64,000 nt of DNA from Sulfuricurvum sp. (lineage in GTDB: Bacteria; Campylobacterota; Campylobacteria; Campylobacterales; Sulfurimonadaceae). Location of the stretch: positions 1 through 64,000 of the forward strand of contig NZ_JALNYS010000014.1 of assembly GCF_023229695.1 (NCBI RefSeq), written 5' to 3'. Positions 9,671 to 18,696 of the stretch are shown here, piece by piece. The position numbers and the translations under genes are program-made. The notes under the pieces are model-generated. The model searched no databases. It was not told the origin of the DNA and saw only the letters and a list, made by a program, of their open reading frames with translations. Within the stretch, counting starts at the first letter, position 1. Each line of letters opens with the position of its first letter.

Positions 9671-9736
9671 CGTCATTCCGTGCTACGACACAAAATCCAA
9701 TGTAAGAAATGGATCCCGTATCAAGTACGGGATGAC
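9671..9736. repeat. Family B inverted-end repeat, copy 2
   Basis: This unit begins CGTCATTCC and ends CGGGATGAC, with the internal GGATCCCGTATCAAGTACGG arm. It is shorter and more diverged than the copy at 6081-6153. Confidence 0.65.
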
Positions 9737-9769
9737 AAAATGCGTATGTACAGTTAAAGATAGACGGTA

Positions 9770-9873
9770 TTAGTAATCTCCCGCATCCGAAAGATGCGGG
9801 TAGCTTCAGGGGGTTGTAGGGACTTTAGTCCCTGCCACTTTCCGGGCTATGCCCGGAAAGTGCGTAACATCAG
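9770..9873 (-). repeat. Family A repeat, inverted copy 3, truncated
   Basis: Read on the minus strand it starts CTGATGTTACGCAC and runs through the GGGC/GCCC, CAGGGACT/AGTCCCT and CCCGCATC/GATGCGGG hairpins. It then stops matching after AGATTACTA, so the distal inverted end is missing. Confidence 0.75.
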
Positions 9874-9925
9874 TAACAATATAAAAGGGGTATTGTGGCA
9901 TAGTTACACGATACAAGGAGTAATG

Positions 9926-10462
9926 ATGGCAGCAGGTTCGACGGTCTACAAAGTGCAGCTCACGATTTCCGATACGGATCGGCACTATTATGAAACGCAT
10001 GAGATCACGATCGCTCAGCACCCTTCCGAGACGGATGAGAGGCTGATGATCCGCCTTGCGGCGTTTGCACTCAATGCAACCGATCGGTTAATCATCACCA
10101 AAGGGATCGGGGGAGAAGACGAACCTGATTTGTGGGAGAAAAACTACGGGGGCGAGATCGAGCTATGGATCGATCTGGGGCAGGTGGACGAGAAACGGCT
10201 CCGCAAAGCGTGCGGAAGAAGCGAACGGGTGCGTGTTTACACCTACAATACCAAAAGTGCTACCGCGTGGTGGCGTCAATACGGAGCATCGTTTGCACGG
10301 TTTAAAAATCTCACGGTGATCCATTTGAACAGTGAGGGAATTGAGAAACTCTGCGAACGCTCCATGCGGTTGCAATGCACGATCAGCGACGGAGAACTCA
10401 GTATGCACAGTGAACGCGGTGATGTTGAGATTACGCAGACGCGAATGACGCCTGAGGGGTAA
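9926..10462 (+). CDS. yaeQ: YaeQ family protein
   Basis: A 178-residue protein of the YaeQ family, compact alpha/beta proteins of PD-(D/E)XK-like fold whose role is unsettled. Recognisable features are VYKVQLTISDTDRHYYETHEITIAQHPSETDERLMIRLAAFAL, the GGEDEPDLW loop, and ELWIDLGQVDEKRLRKACGR. The start at 9926 is chosen because AAGGAG (9915-9920) sits five bases before it and the length then matches the family. Upstream in-frame sequence is repeat DNA. It is monocistronic. Confidence 0.9.
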   Translation: MAAGSTVYKVQLTISDTDRHYYETHEITIAQHPSETDERLMIRLAAFALNATDRLIITKGIGGEDEPDLWEKNYGGEIELWIDLGQVDEKRLRKACGRSERVRVYTYNTKSATAWWRQYGASFARFKNLTVIHLNSEGIEKLCERSMRLQCTISDGELSMHSERGDVEITQTRMTPEG

Positions 10463-10563
10463 AAGAGGGTGGAATAGGACAAATGTGTTAAATTTTTGGC
10501 TATATTTTTATGTTATACTATACGAAAATTTTAATGGTTATTTTTTAGAAAAGGATAGTGCTA

Positions 10564-10872
10564 ATGCAATTGGAACAAAAAAAAATTCTTCAATTTGCCC
10601 TAGAACTTGATATCAAGGATGTTTATACCTATTCGGGGTACAAAGGGGATTTGGTCGTTAAAATTACGGCAAAAGAGAAAGATGTGATTGTAGCCATCCG
10701 AAAGTTTGCCCTTTCCCTCGGGATTAAAGAGGTCGTGATCAAGCAAAATCATAATCTCGTCGAGTATGAGATCTATTGTATTACGCAAGATGATGTGTAT
10801 CAGCTGAAAGGGGACCGCTTCAAAGAGCGGCTTGGACAGCGCAAGTACGTTGAAGATTCGTGGATCGAATAA
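10564..10872 (+). CDS. small conserved-looking protein of unknown function
   Basis: A soluble protein of about 102 residues with alternating beta-strand and helix character, no membrane segment and no motif I recognise. The ATG at 10564 follows AAGGAT at good spacing. A GTG two codons earlier is possible but too close to the ribosome site. A TATACT box near 10514 may be its promoter. It converges on the methyltransferase gene. Confidence 0.6.
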   Translation: MQLEQKKILQFALELDIKDVYTYSGYKGDLVVKITAKEKDVIVAIRKFALSLGIKEVVIKQNHNLVEYEIYCITQDDVYQLKGDRFKERLGQRKYVEDSWIE

Positions 10873-10889
10873 AGTTGTAGGGGCATCAG

Positions 10890-11834
10890 TTAATGAGAAG
10901 AAGAGGACTGATTTATTTTGGTTGCCGTTAAAAAAACGTAATCTTTTCCCGTTAAAGTAACTCGACATTTTTTTTGCTGAAGATACTTTTTGCAATAATA
11001 AACATCTTTGTACAGCAGCGTCATCTCCGAGTAGGGGTAATTGGGCGCTTTGGCTCCGTAAACCATCTCCCCCCCCATCCAGCGGCAGTTTGGAAAACCG
11101 AGTATCATCGCCCCCTCCGGCGTCAGATACTCCTGCACGAGTTGCATAAAGAGCGGTTTGAAATCGATCCCCGGACTCTGCAATGTTCCGATCGTGATGA
11201 TGAGGTCAAAGCGTCCCAAATTCAGGGATGCAAGATTGTTGATATCATGAACATAAAATGTTGCATTCCCTTCGTTAAACCGTTCCCTTGCCGCTTCGAT
11301 CGCACTTTGTGAGTGGTCGATCCCTATGAGTTCGATTTGTTGATACGTCTCAGCGGGTACGAGGGTCCGGATCAGATCGAACTCATCCCCCGTATTGATC
11401 CCCAGATTTAAAATCCGCTTGCGTTCACCCGCCTTGACGCTTCTCAGCGCGCGGCTATAAGGGGCTAAAAATGCGGGCTCTTCGTTTTTATGAATTGCGG
11501 AAAATCGGGAGGCTGTTCCGTATTTCTCCTCTTTGGCATCACTATGATGAAATGAGTCGCTGAGATCGAGTTTCTCGTAAGTGATGTATACGGTATGCTC
11601 TGCGGCAATTTTTGGGGTCAGCATCCGGCACAAGAGGATTTCCCCTAAATCACTCCATGCTTTGTAGCTACGGTAAAGATAGGGGGTATTTTCTTTTTCG
11701 ATGAGTTCTCCGGCATAGCACCCCCGCGCACAATCGGGATTGAGAACTTCGAAAGAGAGGGTGTCGGAGGTTTTGAGCGTTTCGGTTGCCCATGCGAGGA
11801 TGACGCTCATCGGTTCGGAGGTAAAAGTTTTCAA
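10890..11834 (-). CDS. class I SAM-dependent methyltransferase
   Basis: A 314-residue protein with a seven-strand methyltransferase core. Motif I is ILNLGINTGDEFDL, the acidic SAM-ribose residue lies in IELIGIDHSQSA, and motif IV is FDLIITIGTLQS. A stretch of about 120 residues precedes the core and has three cysteines (NPDCARGCYAG and the catalytic-loop region). The substrate is unknown. The start appears to be TTG, since a stop lies four codons upstream, and residue 8 (ATG) is an alternative. It is downstream of, but not clearly in, the RND efflux operon. Confidence 0.8.
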   Translation of the reverse strand: MKTFTSEPMSVILAWATETLKTSDTLSFEVLNPDCARGCYAGELIEKENTPYLYRSYKAWSDLGEILLCRMLTPKIAAEHTVYITYEKLDLSDSFHHSDAKEEKYGTASRFSAIHKNEEPAFLAPYSRALRSVKAGERKRILNLGINTGDEFDLIRTLVPAETYQQIELIGIDHSQSAIEAARERFNEGNATFYVHDINNLASLNLGRFDLIITIGTLQSPGIDFKPLFMQLVQEYLTPEGAMILGFPNCRWMGGEMVYGAKAPNYPYSEMTLLYKDVYYCKKYLQQKKCRVTLTGKDYVFLTATKINQSSSSH

Positions 11835-11880
11835 AAACGTTCATCCATCTCTAACCCTTTTGGCCCGGTAAAAAGTGTCG

Positions 11881-14800
11881 TTATTCTACACTTTTTTGGA
11901 TCGTATAGAGCTTACGAAGTTTCGCATCCAGCGGTGCGAGGACTTTGTAGAGGGCCGGAACGACGAGGAGGCTGGTGAGGGTCGAGAGGAGCAGTCCGCA
12001 GATGACGGCGACCCCCATCGGCCCCTTGACTCCTGAGCCTTCCCCGACCGAGAGGGCGAGAGGGAGCATCCCGAACGTCATCGCCATCGTCGTCATCAGG
12101 ATCGGGCGCAGACGGGAGATTCCCGCTTCGACGATCGCTTCATCAAGCGGTTTGCCCGCCTCTTGGAGGCGATTTGCGGCATCGACGACGAGGGTGGAGT
12201 TTTTCCCCACCAGTCCGAGCAGGAGCATCAGCCCCATCATGCTAAAGAGGGACATATTCATCCCGGCCGCCCACAAACCGATAAATGCCCCCGTAAAGCT
12301 CAGCGGCAACGCGCTCATGATGATGAGGGGCTGAAGCGGAGATTCGTACAGTGCGGCGAGAATGAGATAGATCATCACGATCGCCGCGCCGATTGCTACG
12401 CCGAACGCTTCGTTACTCTCCTGCATGTGTTTGGCATCGCCGTCAAGTTCGAAGGTGACTCCGTCGTCCAGCCACTCATTTTGGCGCTCATTGACGAGTT
12501 TGACGAGTTTATCCAGCGGAAGGGCTTTGGTGATATCGGCTCCGACAATCACTTTTTTGAGGCGGTCGAACCGTTTGATCGTCGTCGGTGCCTGGTCCGT
12601 CGTAATCGATACGACCGCCGATAGCGGTACGGTTCCCCCTGATGAGGTACGGACGTCGAGGGTATTGAGCGCTTCGATATTTTCACGTTTCGTGTCGTCC
12701 AGACGCATAATGACATCGTACTCTTTCCCCCGTTCCCGGATAAAGGTGATCGTAGTCTCACCCGAATAGCCGCTGGCGATCGTGTGGGCGATCTCATCGA
12801 CGTTCACCCCGAGGCGTGTGGCGTTTTGGGTGAGGACGGTGATACTCAGTTGCGGTGCTTTAGGCTGAATGTTGCTTTGTACATCCGTCGTTCCGTCGAT
12901 GCTTTTGAGCAGTTTCATCAGCTTGAGGGCCGAAGCTTCCGCTTCGTCGGCGCTCCGGGCTTTGAGGATCACCTGATAGGGGGTATTGATTTCGTAGCCT
13001 CCGATGTCGTTGACTTCGGTAACGCTGCTCATCGTAAACCCTTTGAGGTTCTCTAATATCGAACGGGTCTCTTCCATGACGTCGCTTTGGCTGCGGGTAC
13101 GCATATGAATCGGTTTGAGCCGGACGTAGAGTGCCGCTTCGTTCGCTTTTTGATCATTTCCCCGTCCGACGTAGAGGGTGCAATAGTCGACTTCAGCCAT
13201 TTTTCCGATGCGGCGTTGCGCATCAAGGGAGAGCCGTTTCATCCCATGGATACTGGTTCCGGCCGGGGCTTTTAGGGTGATGTCAAACTGGCTTTTGTCC
13301 TCTTTTGGCATGAATACCATCCCCAGTGTCCCCGAGAGGATAATCGAGACGACAAATATCCCCAATGCCCCGAAGAGGGTTGTTTTTTTGTAGCGAAGGA
13401 CGGTGTGGATGAGGGAGCGATAGAGCTCTTCCATGGCGAGGAAGAGAGGTTCCGTTTTGTGATAAAAGCGGCTGTGTTCCCCTTTTGCGATCTGTGAAGC
13501 GATCATCGGGATGAGGGTAACCGCGATGATAAACGAGACGACGATAGCGGCGATAATCGTCACCCCGAAGCTGGTAAAAAAGCGTCCGACGATCCCGCTC
13601 ATTTTGGCAATCGGGACAAAAACCGCCAGCAGCATGGAGGAGATGGCGACGATGGAGAAGAGGATTTCGCCCACCCCCTCGATAGCGGCGTTAAGGCGGT
13701 CGCGTCCCGCTTCGAGCCGTTTAAAGATATTTTCGATGACGACGATCGCATCGTCGATAATGATCCCGATCGCCAGAATGAGGGCGGTGAGGGTGAGGAG
13801 GTTGAAGGTTTGGCCGCTCCATCCCATGATCGCAAATACCCCAAAAATGGATACGGGGAGCGAGAGCGCGGCGATCAGGGTGAGGGTGAGGTTGCGTAAA
13901 AACAAAAAGATAACGAGCGAAGCGAGGAGGGATCCCAGAACAAGGTCGAACTGAACCCCGTGGAGGGTATCGCGGATGTATCCGGTAGCATCTTGCAACG
14001 GGGTGAGGGTCATCGTCGGCTCCAATGCCTGCAAGGTGCCCAGCTGTGAGCGTACCGCATCGGCAATCGCGATCTCATTTGCCCCCGTCATTTTTTTAAC
14101 CATCAGAAGAACGCCCGATTTTCCGTCCAGTGAGGCAAAACTGCGCTCCTCGGCAAGTGTATCGCTTAGGGTAGCCACATCGCCCAAACTCAACCCTTCC
14201 CGTATTTGCAGTGCGCTGAGCGCTTCGACGGTTTTGCTGTCGTTGTCAATGAGGATTTGGTACTCATGGGCCGGATCGATCGTTTTTCCCCCATCCATCC
14301 GGACATTTTGCGCACGGATGATTCCGATCAGATCGCTCAACGTCAGGGAATACTTGGCCAAAAGTGCCGGGTTCGGGGTGATACGGATCTGTTTTTTGCG
14401 CAATCCGGCAAGCGTTACCCCGCCGACCCCGTCAATCCGCTGTAAACGGGGTTTTAACATTTCATCGGCATGTTTCATGACCCGTTGGGTGTCGCCGCCT
14501 GCTAAAAAGAGGGTAATGACGGGGGAAGAGTTGATCGAATATTTGTCGACGGAAGGTTTGTCGACTTCATTGGGCAATTGGATACTGGAGACTTTATCCC
14601 GGACGTCATTGACCGCTTCATCGAGGTTTTTAGAGAGTTTGAACTGGGCGACGACAACGCTGATCCCCTTGGAACTGTCTGAACTGAGGGTATCGAGTCC
14701 CGAAATTCCGCTTACCGCCTCTTCAATCTTGTCGCTGACCTTGCTTTCGACGATATCGGCATTGGCTCCCTTATAGGTGGTGGTGACGATGACGATCGGA

Positions 14801-14919
14801 AAATCGACGTTGGGATAGAGGGCAGATGGCATACTGCCGCGTTCGACGAGCCCGAAAAAGATGAGGGCGAGGGCGAACATAAGGGTGGTGATGGGACGGA
14901 GGATGGCAATTTTATGCAT
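11881..14919 (-). CDS. RND efflux pump, AcrB/HAE1-type inner-membrane permease
   Basis: A full-length 1012-residue RND transporter. There is one N-terminal helix, two large periplasmic loops, and helices in two blocks of six. The proton-relay pair is seen as GIIIDDAIVVIENIF in TM4. The residue pattern fits the hydrophobe/drug (HAE) branch rather than the heavy-metal branch. It is the last gene of the tolC-adaptor-pump operon, eight bases after the adaptor. Export is probably under the divergent TetR protein. The natural substrate is not predictable. Confidence 0.93.
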   Translation of the reverse strand: MHKIAILRPITTLMFALALIFFGLVERGSMPSALYPNVDFPIVIVTTTYKGANADIVESKVSDKIEEAVSGISGLDTLSSDSSKGISVVVAQFKLSKNLDEAVNDVRDKVSSIQLPNEVDKPSVDKYSINSSPVITLFLAGGDTQRVMKHADEMLKPRLQRIDGVGGVTLAGLRKKQIRITPNPALLAKYSLTLSDLIGIIRAQNVRMDGGKTIDPAHEYQILIDNDSKTVEALSALQIREGLSLGDVATLSDTLAEERSFASLDGKSGVLLMVKKMTGANEIAIADAVRSQLGTLQALEPTMTLTPLQDATGYIRDTLHGVQFDLVLGSLLASLVIFLFLRNLTLTLIAALSLPVSIFGVFAIMGWSGQTFNLLTLTALILAIGIIIDDAIVVIENIFKRLEAGRDRLNAAIEGVGEILFSIVAISSMLLAVFVPIAKMSGIVGRFFTSFGVTIIAAIVVSFIIAVTLIPMIASQIAKGEHSRFYHKTEPLFLAMEELYRSLIHTVLRYKKTTLFGALGIFVVSIILSGTLGMVFMPKEDKSQFDITLKAPAGTSIHGMKRLSLDAQRRIGKMAEVDYCTLYVGRGNDQKANEAALYVRLKPIHMRTRSQSDVMEETRSILENLKGFTMSSVTEVNDIGGYEINTPYQVILKARSADEAEASALKLMKLLKSIDGTTDVQSNIQPKAPQLSITVLTQNATRLGVNVDEIAHTIASGYSGETTITFIRERGKEYDVIMRLDDTKRENIEALNTLDVRTSSGGTVPLSAVVSITTDQAPTTIKRFDRLKKVIVGADITKALPLDKLVKLVNERQNEWLDDGVTFELDGDAKHMQESNEAFGVAIGAAIVMIYLILAALYESPLQPLIIMSALPLSFTGAFIGLWAAGMNMSLFSMMGLMLLLGLVGKNSTLVVDAANRLQEAGKPLDEAIVEAGISRLRPILMTTMAMTFGMLPLALSVGEGSGVKGPMGVAVICGLLLSTLTSLLVVPALYKVLAPLDAKLRKLYTIQKSVE

Positions 14920-14927
14920 GGTAATCC

Positions 14928-15662
14928 CTATTTGGTAACGATCATGCCATCACCGAACGTGCCGGGACGCAGACCTGCTCCGTCCGCTTCAGCACTCATT
15001 TGACGGCTTTTAGCGTTGATAGAGGGGTATATTTTGGTGATTTTCGAACATTTACCTGTCGCTATCCCATCAATGGAGGTACAGAAACGATTTCCGATTT
15101 TGACTTCCGAAGCATATTTGGAATCGTACCGGATCAGCAGTTTGGTTTGCTTGCTGATCAATTTAAAAAGGGGGGCTCCCCCCATGGCGGAGACCATATC
15201 TCCTATTTCGATATTTTTTTCGGAAATACTCCCCGCAAACGGTGTTATCAGACGCATTTTGGAGAGTTTTTGTTCGGCATAGGCGACCGATAACCGGGCC
15301 CGCTCTCGCTGGGCGAGTTTCGTCTCCAGTTCGGATTTGAGTTTATCGAGGGTGTTTTTATCGAATACCTGGGCACTTTTTTCGTACCGCGCATATTGGT
15401 CGCCCAAAAAAGTACACTCTTTGGAGAGGGCATCCAGATCGGCTTTGGCCATCCGAAGGGAGAGCCGCTCTTCCGTGCTGTCGAGTTCGAGCAATTGGGA
15501 GCCTTTTTTGACCGGATCGCCGTTTTGTACGGAGACGGTTTTCACGATACCCGACGCGTTCATCCCCAGTGAGGCTTCTCGGTAAGGTTGGGATTCAAAG
15601 GTGGCGTACACATCCCCCCATACGCTGAGTGCACTCAGTGCCGATAGCAGTATCATTTTCAT
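14928..15662 (-). CDS. RND periplasmic adaptor (membrane fusion protein)
   Basis: A compact adaptor of 244 residues with signal peptide 1-17. The lipoyl half-motifs are SGIVKTVSVQNGDPVKKGSQLLELDS and MRLITPFAGSISEKNIEIGDMV, separated by a coiled-coil hairpin of about 75 residues, with a short beta-barrel domain after. It would bridge the pump and TolC. It is shorter than AcrA and probably lacks the full membrane-proximal domain. The start is fixed by GAGGAG and an ATGA overlap with the TolC stop. Confidence 0.9.
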   Translation of the reverse strand: MKMILLSALSALSVWGDVYATFESQPYREASLGMNASGIVKTVSVQNGDPVKKGSQLLELDSTEERLSLRMAKADLDALSKECTFLGDQYARYEKSAQVFDKNTLDKLKSELETKLAQRERARLSVAYAEQKLSKMRLITPFAGSISEKNIEIGDMVSAMGGAPLFKLISKQTKLLIRYDSKYASEVKIGNRFCTSIDGIATGKCSKITKIYPSINAKSRQMSAEADGAGLRPGTFGDGMIVTK

Positions 15663-16891
15663 TTTTTCTCCTCGAGTAGTGTCATAAGATCGGTTCCGTA
15701 GGTGTAGGCGAGATGGGCTTTGGAAAGTTGCAGGGCGTTTCGGGCAGTTTGTACTTTTGCACGGGAGGCACTGAGGTCACTGAGTTCGCTGAGATAGGCG
15801 GTTGTATTGACGAGTCCCGCTTCGAACCGTTTTTTGATGTAGCCGAAAGCGACACTGCGTGCCTCTTCTTCGGCGACGGCTGCATTGTAGGCGCTTTGGG
15901 AGGCATCGAGTGTCATCTGCGCGATAGCGGCTTCGTTGCGGACGCTTTTGCTTTTGTATTCGAGCAGTTTTTGCGCTTTCAATGTGGTGAGGCGGGCTTG
16001 TTCGCGCTCTTTCGAGATGCTCCCCATATCAAAGAGGGTCAGGGAGAGAGAGGCGATAATCTCATTTTGCCGTTGGGGCTGGACATTGGCTCCCCCCATC
16101 GTATCGTAATCGGCGTAATTGAACTCTTTGTGTTTTCCCTGAACGCTCACGCTGGGAAGATAGGTGTAGAGCCCTTCGGTATGTTTGAGGGTATCGATCA
16201 TCGCGTGATCGGCCTTTAGATCATGCCGCTCTATCTCCCCGCTCTTCGGAGTTATCAGCTCTTTGTACTCCAGTGTATCGATGGAGGTACCGCTGATCAG
16301 TTCGAGATTTCGTCGGCTCCGTTCGAGTGCGATTTTTTGGTTTTGCTCATCGTAATCGGCCTGGAGTTTGGAGGCGATGAGCGATTTGAGAATATCGGCG
16401 GTTGCCAAATCGTTTTTGACCAGGATGCCAAAGCGCTCCACTTGCGCGGAGAGTTCGGTTCGCTTGTCTTGAATGGCATCCAACGATGATTTGGCATTCA
16501 AATAGGTGTAATACATTTGGATGGTCTGCAGTAAAACATCCTGTTCCTTTTGCCCGAGGGTATGCTGGGCGGAGTCAATCGCGGAGTGGATCGCATCGAG
16601 CGTCGATTCGCGGCGTAAACCGTCAAACAGGGTGATTTTGGTCCCTATCTCCACCCCCTGTACGGTTCTGGGCTCAAATGCGGTCGCTCTGTCTTTCTTT
16701 TGATAAATCGCTGTGGCATTAAGCGTCGGATAATAGGCGGTTTTTGCCTGTTCAAGCTGCTCTTTGGTTTTTTGCGTTTCGAGTCGGACCGATTCAACCT
16801 GAAGATTGGTTTTTGCACCCGGAAGCAAGGAGGCAAGATCGGCACACATAAGAGAGTGGGCCGCAAGAAGCAAGAGGACGATAGGTCTCAT
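15659..16891 (-). CDS. TolC family outer-membrane efflux channel
   Basis: About 410 residues with a signal peptide (RPIVLLLLAAHSLMCA) and two repeated OEP halves of long amphipathic helices with beta strands. AIYQKKDRATAFEP and SVQGKHKEFNYADYD are the barrel segments, and the protein ends in an AYTYGTDL element typical of the family. The start at 16891 is chosen because AAAGGGA precedes it; the frame continues upstream only through the operator DNA. First gene of the efflux operon, divergent from tetR. Confidence 0.9.
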   Translation of the reverse strand: MRPIVLLLLAAHSLMCADLASLLPGAKTNLQVESVRLETQKTKEQLEQAKTAYYPTLNATAIYQKKDRATAFEPRTVQGVEIGTKITLFDGLRRESTLDAIHSAIDSAQHTLGQKEQDVLLQTIQMYYTYLNAKSSLDAIQDKRTELSAQVERFGILVKNDLATADILKSLIASKLQADYDEQNQKIALERSRRNLELISGTSIDTLEYKELITPKSGEIERHDLKADHAMIDTLKHTEGLYTYLPSVSVQGKHKEFNYADYDTMGGANVQPQRQNEIIASLSLTLFDMGSISKEREQARLTTLKAQKLLEYKSKSVRNEAAIAQMTLDASQSAYNAAVAEEEARSVAFGYIKKRFEAGLVNTTAYLSELSDLSASRAKVQTARNALQLSKAHLAYTYGTDLMTLLEEKK

Positions 16892-16925
16892 CAAATGTCC
16901 CTTTACGGATAGGTTTGGAGGTTTT

Positions 16926-16966
16926 ATGTTGACAATGTTAACATTTAATGTAGACAATGTCAACAT
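16926..16966. promoter_or_regulatory. two tandem TetR-type operators in the tolC/tetR divergent region
   Basis: Two 19-bp near-palindromes, ATGTTGACAATGTTAACAT (16926-16944) and ATGTAGACAATGTCAACAT (16948-16966), have centres 22 bp apart, so they lie on the same DNA face. The whole 41-bp block is itself nearly palindromic. On the minus strand TTGACA, a 17-bp spacer and TAACAT form a promoter for tolC that lies entirely inside the two sites. Binding by the adjacent TetR protein would block efflux transcription and probably its own. Confidence 0.8.
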
Positions 16967-17006
16967 AAGGTGTCCGATTTTGCGGTAAGCATGTTACAAT
17001 GTCATT

Positions 17007-17615
17007 ATGAAAGAAAAAAGAACTTCCCCCTACCATCATGGAAATCTCAAAGAGGCTCTGTTGCAAACGGCGTTGGAGATCATTGATGCGCAAGGGCTTG
17101 ATGCGATTACTTTGAGAGATTTGACGCAAAGACTTGGGACCTCCCGAACCGCAGTTTATCGCCATTTTGCAAACAAAGAGGCCCTGATACTCGGGGTGAT
17201 CGAAAAAGGGTACGAACAGCTCAATTTGCTTTTTACCCCTATATTTCAAGATCGTACTCACAGCGTCGCGGAACGGTTCGAGACGATGGGGAGGGCCTAT
17301 CTCGACTTTGCAATCGAGCATCCGAATCTGTATCGATTGCTGTTCGGTGAAAAATTTCGTCAAGAGCGCGAAGAGATTTGCGACTATAAAGATGAGACTC
17401 AGGCAACGGGATTGTATGCCCTCATCGGACTTTTGCTGGAGGCTCAGGAAGAGGGGATCATTGCAAAAGTAAATCCGATAGTACAGGCGGCCATGGTGTG
17501 GGCATCGATCCACGGTTTGGCATCGCTCTTGATCGACGGACATTTGATGATGAGCGATAATATGGAAGCGATTTACGAGTATAGTATAGAGGTGCTGTTA
17601 AAAGGGCTCCGTTAA
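17007..17615 (+). CDS. TetR/AcrR family repressor of the efflux operon
   Basis: A 202-residue regulator. The N-terminal helix-turn-helix covers about residues 12-58 (ALEIIDAQGLDAITLRDLTQRLGTSRTAVYRHFANKEALI). The C-terminal half is a TetR ligand and dimer domain of the WHG-like type (RAYLDFAIEHPNLYRLLF). It is transcribed away from tolC across the tandem operators, so it is most likely the local repressor, released when a pump substrate binds. The stop overlaps the convergent pseudouridine synthase stop by a few bases. Confidence 0.92.
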   Translation: MKEKRTSPYHHGNLKEALLQTALEIIDAQGLDAITLRDLTQRLGTSRTAVYRHFANKEALILGVIEKGYEQLNLLFTPIFQDRTHSVAERFETMGRAYLDFAIEHPNLYRLLFGEKFRQEREEICDYKDETQATGLYALIGLLLEAQEEGIIAKVNPIVQAAMVWASIHGLASLLIDGHLMMSDNMEAIYEYSIEVLLKGLR

Positions 17616-18277
17616 AACAGTTCCCACGGTCTATTCCAGAGGACGAGTTGAGCTATACACTCCTCGCTTACAAACCGCTCCCCCTCTTCGGGGGGTAAAA
17701 CAAAACGAAACGCTTCATCACCCAGACGAAACCGCAATGCGTAAGCGTGCAGATACCCCCGCTCCTCTTTACGCGCTTCCTCGGATGCCGCGTAGCGTTC
17801 ATCTCCCGCGATAGGAGAACCGAGAGATTTTAAGGCGACGCGGATCTGATGGGTCTTGCCCGTATGGGGTTTGATGAGGAAAAAGCGCTCATGGGTACGC
17901 AGCGCACAGCTGACGAACTGGGTAATGGCCGGATTTTCCATCGTCGTAAGGAGTTTATAATCCCCCCGCCGCGCACTCGCCATATCCCCTTTGATCCACC
18001 CCATTTTTTTCTTCGGTTTACGCATTGAGATCGCAAGGTAGTATTTTTCAATCTCGCGGTTTTCAAACATTTTCCCGAACTGCGCCGCCGTTTCGGAATT
18101 TTTGGCGAGGATGACGAGTCCCGAGGTCATTTTATCGAGGCGGTGGACGGGAAAGAGGGGAATCCCCATTTGCTCGCTGACTTGGACGACAAATCCCGCT
18201 TCGCCTTCGGAGTGGAAATTGACCCCTGCGGGTTTGAGGGTGATGAGAAAGTTTTCATGGTCATATACGATTATCAT
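17612..18277 (-). CDS. RluA family RNA pseudouridine synthase (short form)
   Basis: About 221 residues with no S4 domain, so it is the short class of RluA enzymes. The catalytic motif VHRLDKMTSGLVILAKN carries the essential aspartate. KPAGVNFHSEGE and the KTGKTHQIRVALKSLGSPIAGDERY-type motif (HTGKTHQIR) are kept. It isomerises uridine in rRNA or tRNA, but the site is not predictable. I start at 18277, where the family homology begins. The frame opens earlier at 18340, over a TATAAT-like stretch that is probably the promoter. Confidence 0.85.
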   Translation of the reverse strand: MIIVYDHENFLITLKPAGVNFHSEGEAGFVVQVSEQMGIPLFPVHRLDKMTSGLVILAKNSETAAQFGKMFENREIEKYYLAISMRKPKKKMGWIKGDMASARRGDYKLLTTMENPAITQFVSCALRTHERFFLIKPHTGKTHQIRVALKSLGSPIAGDERYAASEEARKEERGYLHAYALRFRLGDEAFRFVLPPEEGERFVSEECIAQLVLWNRPWELF

Positions 18278-18304
18278 GGCGTGATTATAGCGAAAGGGGA
18301 TAGG

Positions 18305-18496
18305 CGGTTGGAGATGATCGTTGAATATATCTATGAGCAAGCAAAGTCAAAAGAGCTTACACGCGAGTATTTGCAATCTTTACGAGAGTTTATCGTAGTC
18401 ACGTGGAGTTTTTTTTCCTATGCGGGACGAAGTTCGGAAGAACTGATCAAAGGTGAAGGGGATACTAAACAGCTATCGTGTTTAAATAAGATTTGA
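18305..18496 (+). pseudogene. broken parE-like toxin, second copy
   Basis: From RLEMIVEYIYEQ to AGRSSEELIKG this reads about 50 residues nearly identical to the intact ParE toxin at 19236-19514, with strong nucleotide similarity. There is no start codon or N-terminal strand. After SSEELI the frame falls into unrelated codons and stops, so the catalytic C-terminal half is gone. It is a decayed duplicate lying head to tail with the intact gene 950 bases away. Confidence 0.8.
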
Positions 18497-18513
18497 GATA
18501 GAATACTTATACA

Positions 18514-18696
18514 TACATCCGCCGATATTATCGAAACAGAAAACTGTTTTTTGAACAGTATAAAGAGATGGCGGACCGGTGGTTTTTATTTTTTAACGCC
18601 GATGATGAGTTCGAAGAGGTTGCTAACTTCGCCGATGGTGAGCTTACCGTACTGCATGAACCGTATTACAATACTTTTGTGGGAGGACTACAATGA
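18514..18696 (+). pseudogene. C-terminal remnant of a zeta-toxin-like kinase
   Basis: About 60 residues remain (RRYYRNRKLFFEQYKEMADRWFLFFNADDEFEEVA and on). They resemble the C-terminus of the zeta toxin/predicted kinase family, where R-R-Y-x(5)-FF-x-x-Y-x(3)-AD-x-W is common. There is no P-loop and a stop lies directly upstream, so it is a remnant fused to the broken parE. Its stop overlaps the next small gene by ATGA, as in an intact pair. The family call is from memory of the family pattern. Confidence 0.6.

Larger units (their letters stand above)
9554..9925. other. intergenic region made mostly of repeats
   Basis: About 370 bases without a supported gene between the permease and YaeQ. 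It holds a family B copy (9671-9736) and an inverted family A copy (9770-9873). An open frame extending YaeQ upstream is translated repeat and is not coding. Confidence 0.7.
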
